Assembly (NCBI GenBank): GCA_016946835.1
Contig: JACVTC010000221.1
Span: 96,333 to 160,332 of the forward strand
DNA from: Neocallimastix lanati (nom. inval.)
Lineage: Eukaryota > Neocallimastigomycota > Neocallimastigomycetes > Neocallimastigales > Neocallimastigaceae
Reading direction: 5' to 3'
DNA length: 64,000 nucleotides
Translations under genes and position numbers: made by a program
The notes under the pieces: generated by a model
What the model was told of the DNA's origin: nothing
Database searches by the model: none
The model's input: only the letters and a program-made list of their open reading frames with translations
In this document: positions 31,966 to 43,250 of the stretch, one piece after another
Layout: the number at the start of each line of letters is the position of its first letter
Position numbering within the stretch: position 1 is the stretch's first letter

Positions 31966-32400
31966 TACCCATTTCACACCAAATGGGTACCTATCTCCCA
32001 TGAGTGCTCCCCAACAAAGTTATTACTGTTGTAGCTGTGAATGATCTCTGGCGTATACCAATACAGGTATCGCCGTTCACCGCAAACGTCGTTACACTGT
32101 TTACCCTCCCGGAGGGAGTTAGAGGTTGAATCTCCGGAGATACCTTCCTAAACCTATATATCATGATTGATCAACGAGCATCGGAACAGGGAACCATGAT
32201 ACTCTCCCTCCCATCCCAAGTAAATGTAATGGTGTAATGGTTGGGGTATATTGGAATTGAATTTGTCTTGGAGACATCATCAACATCTATAATTAAGTCG
32301 TAGCTTGTTAAACAGAATTGAATGAATAAACAGCCATGGAAAAGCCATTTTGAATATCACCTGAGGATTAGAAAACCTCAGTACTTATTATATATATTAT
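31966..32400. other. Unclassified GC-richer island with several hairpins
   Basis: This segment stands out by base composition. It starts with ACCCATTT...AAATGGGT (hairpin), has CCCTCCCGGAGGG, GTATACC...GGTATCG and a final CTGAGG...CCTCAG hairpin near 32360-32380. I find no long coding frame on either strand. GAGGTTGAATCTCC (near 32122) only loosely resembles a Pol III B box. It is followed by a TTTATA microsatellite, as at the 3' ends of some non-LTR elements. A retroelement UTR or a structured RNA is possible; I cannot assign it. Confidence 0.5.
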
Positions 32401-32445
32401 AATATATTTTAATATATCCTATCTTGCATTAAATTTTGATGATTA

Positions 32446-32625
32446 ATTTATATTTACATTTACATTTATATTTATATTTATATTTATATTTACATTTATA
32501 TTTATATTTATATTTACATTTATATTTATATTTATATTTATATTTATATTTATATTTATATTTATATTTATATTTACATTTACTTTTACTTTTACATTTA
32601 TATATACATTTATATTTATGTTTAT
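32446..32625 (+). repeat. TTTATA/TTTACA microsatellite
   Basis: About 180 bp of six-base units, mostly ATTTAT with ATTTAC variants. Reading frames through it are artefacts of the repeat. Confidence 0.9.
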
Positions 32626-32938
32626 ATTATATTCATAATATTTAATAATTAAAAAATAAAGGAAATATATTTCTATATTTTATTCCTAATTTAGAATGAA
32701 AAAAAAGGTTTAACAATTTTTAATTAATAAATAATAATAAATAAAAAAAAATGACAAGTTTTAATAATTTTTAATTAATAAATAATAATAAATAATAATA
32801 AAAATAAGTAATTATAAGAATAATAGTTATAATAATTATTATAATAATAATAAAATGATAATACAATAGAATAATTATTTCATTATTAATTATTCGATTA
32901 TATATTTTAAATGATATTTCAATTCAATCAGTAAATTT

Positions 32939-32976
<38 letters not shown>

Positions 32977-33659
32977 TTAGAAAGTATATTAAAATTTTTA
33001 AATGCAAATAATTATCATTATTAAATAAGTATAATATTTATGATAAAAGTAAATAATAAATTATAATATTTAATAAATTAATTTTAAAAAATAAATATGC
33101 ACAAAATTATAGTTAACGCCTACTCTACATAAATCATGTAATTTTTAATATATATAAAATAAGAATAAGAATTAAAATAAATAAAAATTTAAATAATTAT
33201 AAATTAATTAGTAAAAATAATAAATAAAAAAATAAACAAATATAAAACAAATAAACATAAAAATAAGAATTAAAATAAATAAAAATAAAAATAATTACAA
33301 ATTAACTATTAAAAATAATAAACAAAACAATAAACAAATATAAAACAAAAATTAATCAATTTTATCATTTATTTCAGTATTGAAAAATCTATATCAAATT
33401 AGAAAAAAAAAAAATAATAATTAAATATTGATTAAAGAATAAACATATTAAGCATTAATAAAAAAAAATATATTTGATTCAAATAAAAATTCTTATTTAT
33501 TATTAATTTTATTATTATTATTATTATTATTATTTAATTATTTCAAGTTTGAAATAAAAAATATATATAAAAATATTTTTTTTATTATTTGTGGTTTATA
33601 ATATTTTAGAATTTATATGAGAAGTGAAGGATAATGAACACTTTAAAATATTACAAAAT

Positions 33660-33697
<38 letters not shown>

Positions 33698-34121
33698 TCA
33701 AAAAGAATATTATTATTTTAATATGTAAATCAAAGGTGTAAAAATCAATTTAAATTAAAGATATGTTTTAATTGATTAAAAAAAAATAAAAATAAAATAA
33801 AATAAAATAAAAATAAAAATAAAATAAAATAAAAAAAAAAAAAAGCTTCATTAATTCGGAATATAAAATTTGATATGAAGTCTTCAATAATCAATAATTA
33901 GTTGATACAGTCCCCCATAAAAAAAAAAATTAGTCATTTCTCGAAAATTCAAGGAAACTAATATTTAAATAATTTAGTGTAATTGTAATATTTATTAAAG
34001 GTAAACTAATATTATCTTATAAAATATATGAAAAAAAAATTAACTAATCTGCATACTTTTTCATATATAATTAGTTATCATTTAAAAAAAAAAAAAAAAC
34101 AATATTAAAAATTAATATTAA

Positions 34122-34161
<40 letters not shown>

Positions 34162-35094
34162 AAAATTCGAAAATTTAAAAGGGATGCCTACAGATTTAAT
34201 ATAAGATAAAAGCCTATAACAAAATATTAAAAAAAAAAAAATTTTTTTTAATAAAAATTAAAAATTTTAATTTAACGCCTAAAATTTGAAATATTAAAAA
34301 AAAATTTTTTTTTTTTTTGAATTGTATTTTTCTTAGTATGGAAAATTTATTAGGTTACACAGGCCATGCTTAATATTTTTTATATTAAAAAATTAATTTA
34401 TTTTATTTTTTATTTTATTTATTTTTTAATTTATTTTTTATTTTTAATATTTTACCATACAAAATTAATTTATTGTTAGGTAAAAAAAAATTAAAAAAAA
34501 AAAAATTAATTTAATGAGAAGAAAAGTCTCAACTTCAATAAGTATTAATAAAAAATATTTATTAATTATAAATATAATATTTTTTTTTATTTATATCAAA
34601 TAATAATAAAAACTTCTTTTTTTTTAATTATTATTCTTATTATTAATATTAATATTATTATTTTTTTTCTAAAAAAATAATTTTATTAATTTTTCATTTC
34701 ATTTCCTTTTTTCTTTTTTTTTTTTTTTTTAAATTTTTTTTTTCATTTTAAATAAGTATCCATGCAATTTAAATTAATTAAATAATTAAATAATTAAACA
34801 ATTAAAAAAAAAAAGGAAAAGAAAAATTAATAAAATTATTTTTTTTTCTAAATTTCCTTATTTATAAAATTTATTATATTAATTAATTTTTTTTAATTAA
34901 TTGTTAACAAATAAAAAAAAAAAAAATTTTTTTTTTATTTATTATTATTATTTTTTTTTTTTTTACATTGTTCCCATTATTAAAATTTATCGAATTATTT
35001 TATATAAAAACTAAAGAAATTGGCTAGAAAATTTTCTCAAAATAATCAATTAAAAAAAAAAAAAAAAAAAAATTAATAAAAAATTTAATAAAAA
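32626..35094. other. AT-rich intergenic region upstream of the peptidase gene
   Basis: No gene is seen. It holds several long A runs (32940-32973, 33662-33693, 34128-34158) and T runs. Two A-rich near-repeats lie at about 33160-33350 (AATAAGAATTAAAATAAATA). The region just before the ATG at 35095 is A-rich, as usual for 5' UTRs in such genomes; I cannot pick a promoter element. Confidence 0.6.
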
Positions 35095-38000
35095 ATGAAA
35101 TCCAATATATTAAGATTAATATTTTTATTTTTGTCATTATGTATATTTAATTCACAATGTACCAGTGCCAATAATCATAATGACAAAGAAATAGCAAATG
35201 AAAGTACTGATGCTATTGACATTAGTATTGATTCACCAACGACTGCTGTTGTTGAAGGTAACAATGATATTGATGGTATAACTACTGATGATTACAGTGA
35301 AAGTGAAAATGAAACTGAAGTCTCTGATGCTGATGACGTGAATAACGAAAATGAAGCCATAGGCGATGTTGTAATTGATGAAGAACCAGATGAATTTATT
35401 TACGATGAAATTCGTTTACCAAAAACTGTTATTCCAAATGCTTACCGTTTAGATTTTGCCACCTCTCTTAAGAATTTAACTTTCGGTGGTATTGCTGAAA
35501 TTGATATTGAAGTTCTTGAAGACACAAGTTACATTATTGTCCATAATTTAAATCTTGATTTATCTGGATTTGTTCTTTCAAATCAATCTAATACTAAAAC
35601 TTGGGTACCAGAATTTGTTCAATTAAATAAAGAAAAACAATATGTTATTATAGTTTTTAATGAAGAACTTATCAAGGTATGTTTATTTTTATCATAATAT
35701 AATAATATATAAAAATATTTTTAATATAATAATATAAAAATATGCTTTTAATATAATAAAAATACAATATTTATTTAATAAATATTTATAAATATTATAT
35801 ATCTTATTTATTATATTAATAATAATAATTAATATTTACATTGCATTATATATATATATATATATTAATGATAATAAAAAACAATGAATAGGGTAATTAT
35901 ACCTTAAAGATTAAATATGCTGGTAAATTAGTTGAAGGACTTGATGGTTACTATTTAAGTAAATATAATGATGATGATGGAAATGTTACTTACCTTGCTA
36001 CCACTCAATTTGAAGCTACTTATGCTAGAGCTGCTTTCCCATGCTTTGATGAACCAGGATTCAAAGCTACTTTCCAATTAAACATGACTATTGAAGAAGG
36101 TTATAATGCTATTTCTAATATGAATGTTGTTCGTATTGAAGATATTCAAGGTTCCACTGATAAGAAATACATATTCGATAAGAGTGTTAAGTAAATAATT
36201 TTCAGAAAAAAAAAAAATAAAATTAAATATAATAATTTAATTTAATTTAATGAACGTTTTTATTTTTTAAATATATATATATTATGTACAACGTATATAC
36301 ATATACATTATATATATAATGTATATAATGTATATAATGTATATAATGTACATAATTTTATTTATATAATATATTATAAATATTTTCAATTAAAAAATAA
36401 AATTTATATTGGTAATAATTATTTTTATTTTTATTTTTATTTTTTTTTTTATTATTTATTTTTATTTATATATTTATTTATTTATATATTTATATATTTA
36501 TATATTTAATTCAATATTTATAAATTAGAATGAGCACTTATTTAGTTGCTTTTGTTGTTTCTAAATTTGTATCAGTTTCTTCTGAAGAAGATGGTTTCAC
36601 CCTTAGTGTATACAGTAGACCAGAACAAATTAAAAATGCTCAATTAGCTTTAACTTCCGCTTCAAAGATTTTAAGATTCTATGAAAATATTTATGATATT
36701 CCATATCCTCTTCATAAGTTAGATTTAGTTGCTATTCCCGATTTCGAAGCTTACGCTATGGAAAATTGGGGTATAATTACTTTCAGAGAAGCCGGTATAT
36801 TGTATGATGAAAGTAAGCCATCTTTCCATGCTGCTGAAGAAATTGTTAATACCGTCGCCCATGAATTAGTTCATCAATGGTTTGGTAATCTCGTTACTAT
36901 GAAATGGTGGGACGACTTATGGTTAAATGAAGGTTTTGCTGACTTTATGGCCTACAAGGGTATTGACATTGCTAAACCAGAATGGAAGGCTGAAGATCAT
37001 TGGTTTATTGATGATGTCATTGATGTCTTCACTACCGATGCTACTAATCACACTCATGCCATTTACTCCAAGGTCAATAATCCAGATGAAATTTGGAATT
37101 TATTTGATCACATTACCTATTACAAAGGTAACTCGGTCATTAGAATGATTGAATCTTGGTTAAATACTCTTGCCGGAAATGATGAAAATACCGATATTAA
37201 GGAAACATACTTCTTCAAGAAAATTCAACTCTACTTAAAAACTAACAAATTTAGCAATGCTGAAACTGAAGAGTTATGGGAAGCTTTAGAATCCTATGAT
37301 GAGGAAGGAAATCCTTTAATTGGTGTCTCCAAAACAATGAACGGCTTCATTAAGCAAGAGGGTTACCCCATTGTCATGATGAATAAGGCTATAAATGACA
37401 ATAGCACTATTTCTTTAACACAAGAACGTTACTTCCTCAACCGCTTACAATTATTAAAGGAAAACCAACCAAAAGACGAAACCAAATGGACTATTCCATT
37501 CAGTTATATGGTTTTCTCCAATGCCACTGGAAAACCGGAACTTGTAGAGACAAAGTCTATCATACTTGAAGATAAATCCGAAATTCATTTATCCGATTTG
37601 GTTGAGAAACAAGAGGATAACACCAGCATTTTCGTTAAGGGTAACATCAATCAAAATGGTTACTATAAGGTTCAATATGATGATGATGACATTAAGACCG
37701 CCTGTGAATGGTTAAAGACCGATTTACACTTTATGGAACCCATTGACAGAGCCGGTTTCCTTCATGATATCGGTACTCAATTATTCACTGGTCGTACGAA
37801 CAACCCAGAAATGATACTCGACTGTTTCAACTTTTTAAAGAAAGAAAGAAGTTATGTGGTGTGGGCTACCGGTAATGATGTCTTATCCTTCTTACTTCGT
37901 CACTTCAATCATTTCAAAGATGAAGCTGTAGTAAAGAAGGCTCATAATTTCATTGCTTCTTTAATTGAAGAAATCTATGAAGAAATTGGTTGGGGAGAAA

Positions 38001-38716
38001 AGAAAAGCGCTAACACCGCTGAAGTTGTTGAAGACAATACTCTTCATAACCGTTCAAAGTTACGTAACAGTATTATTGGCTTAGCTACCGCCCTTCAATT
38101 AGAAAAGACTAAAGAAGAAGGTCTTAAGTACTTCAATCAAATTAAGAACGGCACCTACAAGGAAAACTTTGATGATGATACTTTAAAGTATGTCTATGCT
38201 GCTGGTGTCATGTACGGTGATGAAAAAGACTTTGACTATGTCTATGACAGATACTTAAAGGAAAGTTATGCTAATCGTAAGGAATCTTTAATGTATGCTC
38301 TTACTTATGTTAAGGATGAAGCCATAAAGCCAAAGATTTTTGAAATTGGTACTTCCGGTAATATTAGAAGTAACGATTTATTCAGTTTCTATAGATCTTT
38401 TGCTTCCAAAAAAGAAAATACTCAATTATCTTGGAACTTTATTAAGGAAAATTATGCTTCTATTGTCGAAGATGCTCAAAATGCTGCTTCCAATATCTCT
38501 AAAGTTGTGGCTTCTATTGCTGAAAATATTGATGAAGAATATCTTGAAGAAATTGTTTCTTGGTTCTTAGATGAAAGTGATCCACTTAAAGAATCCTTTA
38601 AATATTACAAGACCAATGTTCTTTTAGGATATGAAAAGGGAAAATCATGCATCTACTGGATTGAAAATGAAAATTTGGGTGGAGCTGTTATCAAATATTT
38701 AAATGAAAAATTTTAA
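35095..38716 (+). CDS. Secreted M1-family zinc aminopeptidase
   Basis: Three exons: 35095-35676, 35892-36190, 36529-38716 (introns 215 and 338 bp; donors GTATGT and GTAAAT, acceptors TAG). Joined length is 3,069 nt, 1,022 residues. The joins restore family motifs: LIK|GNYTLKIKYAG and SVK|MSTYLVAF. Residues 1-25 form a signal peptide. An acidic Asp/Glu/Ser/Thr-rich stretch covers about 30-105. The substrate-binding motif is YAMEN (369-373) in place of the usual GAMEN. Zinc site HELVH is at 405-409 with E428 in NEGFA. A catalytic Tyr lies in HITYYKGNS, and an ERAP1-like C-terminal helical domain follows. No transmembrane anchor after the signal and no dockerin are seen, so secretion to medium or endomembrane is likely. 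It trims N-terminal residues from peptides. Confidence 0.93.
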
Positions 38717-38981
38717 ATGATTTTAAATTCCCCTCAAAAAAAAAATAAAAAAAAAAAAAATGAATAAAATAGAGCAAATAAAATAAAAAAAAAAAATTTT
38801 TTTTTATTTTGTTTTGAATTTTTAAATAAATAATATATTTATTTAAAAAAAATAAAATAAATTATAAAAAACTATTTAATAGTTAATAGAACTAATTAAT
38901 CCTTAATATATATGGATAATTTAAAAAATAAAATAATTTATTATAAAAAAAAAAAATTAAATATAAAAATTTAATCAATAG

Positions 38982-39012
<31 letters not shown>

Positions 39013-39182
39013 AAATAATAATTGTTAATTTGTAGTTTTAACCAATTAATCCTTAATTTATGGATAATTAAAAAAAATTAATTTATTATTAAATTATTAA
39101 AGATAGATTATAAATTATAAAAAAAATTTAATCAATAGAAATTTAAAAACAAAAATAAAAACAAACAAACAAACAAAAAGCG

Positions 39183-39221
<39 letters not shown>
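38717..39221. other. A-rich 3' flank of the peptidase gene
   Basis: No gene. Long A runs lie at 38990-39015 and 39183-39221. A pair of similar segments (TTAATCAATAGAAA, TAATCCTTAAT near 38880-39060) suggests a decayed tandem duplication. Confidence 0.6.
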
Positions 39222-39223
<2 letters not shown>

Positions 39224-39468
39224 GCAAACTTTAAAACATTTTATTTCTCCTCTGAAAAACAATTATAAATAAAGATAATAAAAATAATAGAAAAGGGTCA
39301 AATATAAATAGATAATAATAAAAATAAAATAATATAAAAAAAATAAATATATATAAAAAAATATATAAATAAAGGTATATATATTTATAACTCTAAAAAA
39401 ATAAATAAAAAAAAAATATAAAATATATGATAAAAACTCATATATTTTAAAATACTATATTGTTTAAA
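39222..39468. repeat. Duplicated segment, copy 1 (target of the LINE)
   Basis: TAGCAAACTTTAAAACATT ... ACTATATTGTTTAAA matches 41229-41475 throughout the compared length. Both copies follow a long A run. The LINE is inserted at the end of this copy. Confidence 0.85.
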
Positions 39469-41148
39469 TATGATGAATTTTGGAATTAATAAGTGTGCAA
39501 CGATGGTGATTCGACCAGACACACCTCTTTTTCAAAATAAAAGAGATCCTACTTTTTATCTTGCTGGTCAACCAATTCCAATAACTAAATGTTATACCTA
39601 TTTAGGTATACCATTTGATAAAAGCTTATCGTTGAAACCTATTATTAAATTACTTAACTCTAAAGTAACTAAAGCTCTCTTTTCTGTTAGTAAATTTCTT
39701 TCAAATTCCAAAATTCCTATTCCATTTAAGAAGATTATAATTAACTCTTATGTACTTAGTAAAGTCTCTTACTTTGCACCTTTACTTGGTTTGAATAAAA
39801 CGAGAACAAATAATACTCAGAAATTAATTAATAAAGGATTAAGATGGATTGCAGGTATACAAAAAGCCAAATCATTTATTAATGTATATTCTATTTCAAA
39901 AGATTTACATATTCCTCCACTGTCAGCTAAGTGTGCTTTGTCCCAGGTCAAATGTTTTGATAAATGGAAAAATTCAAATTGTATTATTTCCTATTTAGTT
40001 AATAATATTCCAAAATCTAGAAAATATACATGGACAAAAGAAAGTAGAACTCTTAAACGTAAACTAGAGAAAAGAGGTAATAACGATAATAAAATCAAGG
40101 ATTTTTATTGGAAAAGAGATATGAAAATCAATTCTATTAAAGCTGAGTTTTATGACAAAAACAAATTCGAAGAAACATCAAAATTTATAAAACTTTGTTA
40201 TGACTATCTTGATCTTTCATATGGTTTCTATTGGCTATTGAGAGCACGAAGCGGATATAGATTAGATGCTAGAATTGCTAAAGCTGCAAAAATAGTGGAC
40301 CAAATGTGTCCTAATTTTTGTCCCTGTTGTAAAAGTAATAAACAATGGATAAGTCATTGGTTAATTGATTGTCCCTTTTTCAATCATACTCGTAGTAAAG
40401 TTAATGATAAAATTTTATTTTTATATAATGCTTTTTACCGTGGCAACCTAACAAATGATATTGTTAATAGTAATAATGATAATAGTAATAGTAATAATAG
40501 TAATAGTTATAATAGTAATAATAATATTAGTAATAGTATTTTTAGTAATGTTAGTAATAGTATTGAAAATAATGTGTATATTGATTCTAGTGTGTGTGAA
40601 AAAGTGTTTAATTTCCTTCTTGGAGGTCGAAGTATTAATAACAGTACAAGGGAATGGAAGGATCTATTTAAGTGCCAGATGAAATCAGGTGCTTATTCTG
40701 ATACTCCGTTCTTAGTGGTTACTGCGGCACTTCTCCAATCGATTATACCTATTGCTATTGGCCAGCAATGGTCTTTATTCAATAGGTTCAAATCGAATCG
40801 TACTACTACTACCAAGAGCGTCAATGCTGAAGAAACAGTAAGACAGGCCAGCAGGGCTAGCGCAACCAATGAAGATCATAATTTTGTATCTTAAAATTAT
40901 GATTAACATTGCGAAGTCAAAGTTAATTATTATACTTCAGTATAATAATGCCCTTGTGAAGTCTTACAAATATTAATTAAATGAAACTAGAATATATTAT
41001 ACCATTATTTTATTTTTATTTTGTGTTTTATTTTTTGTTTATTTTTTTATCTTTTTTTTTTATTATTTTATTACATGTATTTTATCAAATATTTAATTAA
41101 TAAAGATGAAACAAGTTTGCTGCCGTTAAAAAAAAAAAAAAAAAAAAA
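39469..41148 (+). mobile_element. 5'-truncated LINE (non-LTR retrotransposon) with poly(A) tail
   Basis: A 1,680-bp insertion bounded by a 15-bp target duplication ACTATATTGTTTAAA (39454-39468 and 41149-41163). It ends in an A run (41128-41148), the hallmark of target-primed reverse transcription. It contains only the end of the reverse-transcriptase ORF. The 3' UTR (40895-41127) is AT-rich with a short hairpin (AATTATTATACTTCAG ... ). It lies between the peptidase and esterase genes. Confidence 0.9.
39470..40894 (+). pseudogene. C-terminal fragment of LINE ORF2 (reverse transcriptase end)
   Basis: 474 codons open from the truncation point. NFGINKCATMVI (residues 3-14) and CYTYLGIPFDK (about 41-51) are the late palm/thumb motifs of LINE-type RT. 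The catalytic YxDD and the endonuclease are missing because of 5' truncation. A zinc finger CPCCKSNKQWISHWLIDC (CX2CX8HX4C) lies near residue 290. An Asn/Ser run at about 328-365 is a trinucleotide expansion. ATG at 39470 is fortuitous. The fragment cannot move by itself. Confidence 0.85.
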
Positions 41149-41188
41149 ACTATATTGTTTAAAAAATAATAATAAAATTATGAATAAA

Positions 41189-41228
<40 letters not shown>

Positions 41229-41231
<3 letters not shown>

Positions 41232-41475
41232 GCAAACTTTAAAACATTTTATTTCTCCTCTGAAAAACAATTATAAATAAAGATAATAAAAATAATAGAA
41301 AAGGGTCAAATATAAATAGATAATAATAAAAATAAAATAATATAAAAAAAATAAATATATATAAAAAAATATATAAATAAAGGTATATATATTTATAACT
41401 CTAAAAAAATAAATAAAAAAAAAATATAAAATATATGATAAAAACTCATATATTTTAAAATACTATATTGTTTAA
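41229..41475. repeat. Duplicated segment, copy 2 (intact)
   Basis: Matches 39222-39468 and continues into unique sequence (AAATTATGAATAAAATAAATTTAAAT). Copy 1, after the LINE, continues with the same first bases to about 41190 and then enters an A run, so the duplication junction lies in A-rich sequence. Confidence 0.85.
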
Positions 41476-41625
41476 AAAATAATAATAAAATTATGAATAA
41501 AATAAATTTAAATAAAAATATATAAATTATAAATAAAGCGGTTTCATTTTTATAATCATAAATTAGTTGTGTTGACATATAATTAAAAAAAATAAAAAGA
41601 TAAAAAAGTAAATGGAATAAATCAA

Positions 41626-41665
<40 letters not shown>

Positions 41666-41936
41666 TTATATTAATTATTAATTTTAATAACTAAATTAAT
41701 GTTAATAAAATTTCTTACACAATACTTTTTGTAACTTATTATTTAAATTTAAGAATAGATATTTTTTTTTTAATTTTTATTGATTTATTTTTTATTTTTA
41801 TAAATTTATTTATAAATACTTCTAATGATTCTAATACATCTAATAAATTATAAGCTTATTACAAAAATGACTAAATATATATATATATATATAAACAAAT
41901 ATATTTCAAATTTTTATGATTAATTTATATTATATC
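41476..41936. other. AT-rich 3' flank of the esterase gene
   Basis: No gene. It contains an AAT microsatellite (41625-41662) and a TA run near 41876-41892. Confidence 0.6.
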
Positions 41937-43250
41937 TTAGAAAACGGAGTTAATAATAGTAAGAAGTTCATTTTCCATTTCAGCATCACCAGCCTTAATT
42001 TTATCAAGAACACCCATATGATCACCTGGATAGACTTTATGATCGACGGTAACATTTACAACAGTACGGTAAAGTTGATTGATCATTGGATCAGCTGAAC
42101 CTAATACAACAGTGGTATCTTCTTCACATTCAACAAAGGTGTATTTCTCAGCACCAAGGAATTCAATAGACTTATCAGCATATTGTTCTAAAATCTTTAC
42201 TTGATCATAACCAGATTTACCAACAAATAAATGTTCTTGAGCACCAGCGTAATTAGCAAGGAAAGCTAATTCTGGAGAAAGTTTACTGTATTCTCTTAAA
42301 TTAGCAGCATTGGCTAAAGTTTCTTCATCAGTATTATTAAATTCATGTGGACCATTTAATGAAATTAAGTGTTTAAGATAATATGGTTGTAAAGTGACAC
42401 CATTAACAGTCATTCCAAGAGCAGCCTTTACGGTAGTTAAGGTAATGAGATGAGCACCAGCAGAATGACCAGTAAGCGTTAATTGACTAGCATCACCACC
42501 AAATTTACCAATGTTGTTAATAGTCCATTGAATGGAGTTGTAGACATCTTCGACCATATCATCAATAAATTCAGTTTCTGGGTAGAGTCTATAATCTATG
42601 GTAACAGCAACAAAACCATTTTTATTGTAAAATTCACCGAGGTAACCTTCACCATCCTTACTACCTAAAAATATTTAATAATTAAATTATGATTGTATGA
42701 TAATTAAATAATCAAATAATAATTTTTTTATAAAAAAAAAAAAAATAAGAAAAAAAATATATATATATTCATATATATAAATTTATATATTTAATAGTGA
42801 TTATACATAAAAAAAAAAAATTGAAATATTAAATATTATAATAGTTTTTTTTTTTTTAAAAAAAAAATTGTTTCCATATTAAACTATTATTTTAAATTTA
42901 CCTTCAGCCCAACCACCACCGTGGACATGAATAACTACAGGTCTCTTTTCAGAAACTAAAGCTTCATCATAATATACATCTAAATCCTTATTATTATGAT
43001 AATTGAAGGTACTATATAAAAAAAGATTTTTTTATTTATTTATTTATATATATATTTTAATATAAATAATTATTAATAAAAATATATTGCTTTATAATTA
43101 TATTAATATTTTTTATATAAAAAATAATAATTTATGGCTATTTTTAAATATTTACGCTTTAACTAATTGAGAACTAGCATTTTCAACAGCTTTACCAGCA
43201 ATTAAAGCAACTAATAAAGAAATAAAATTTAAAAATATTAAAGATTTCAT
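41937..43250 (-). CDS. Secreted alpha/beta-hydrolase esterase
   Basis: Three exons on the minus strand: 43156-43250, 42902-43011, 41937-42664 (introns 144 and 237 bp, GTAAAT donors, TAG acceptors). Joined length is 933 nt, 310 residues. A signal peptide covers residues 1-19. The oxyanion motif HGGGW is at 62-66, created across exon 2, and the nucleophile elbow GHSAGAH has Ser136. Catalytic Asp is probably 260 (GSADP) and His 284 (GDHMG). Layout matches the alpha/beta-hydrolase-3 / BD-FAE-like and kynurenine-formamidase-like esterases. In a plant-degrading fungus an acetyl or feruloyl esterase role is plausible, but the substrate is not shown by sequence. No dockerin or CBM is present, so it is probably free rather than cellulosomal. 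Confidence 0.9.

Noticed and set aside
32118-32135. Pol III B box or tRNA-derived SINE in the GC-richer island
   Set aside because: GAGGTTGAATCTCC lacks the consensus C of GGTTCGA and no A box or cloverleaf fits.
32436-32645. Open frame with Leu/Tyr/His repeats
   Set aside because: It is entirely the TTTATA/TTTACA microsatellite.
40455-40682. Ile/Val-rich frame overlapping the LINE ORF
   Set aside because: It is the AAT/AGT expansion of the LINE ORF read in another frame.
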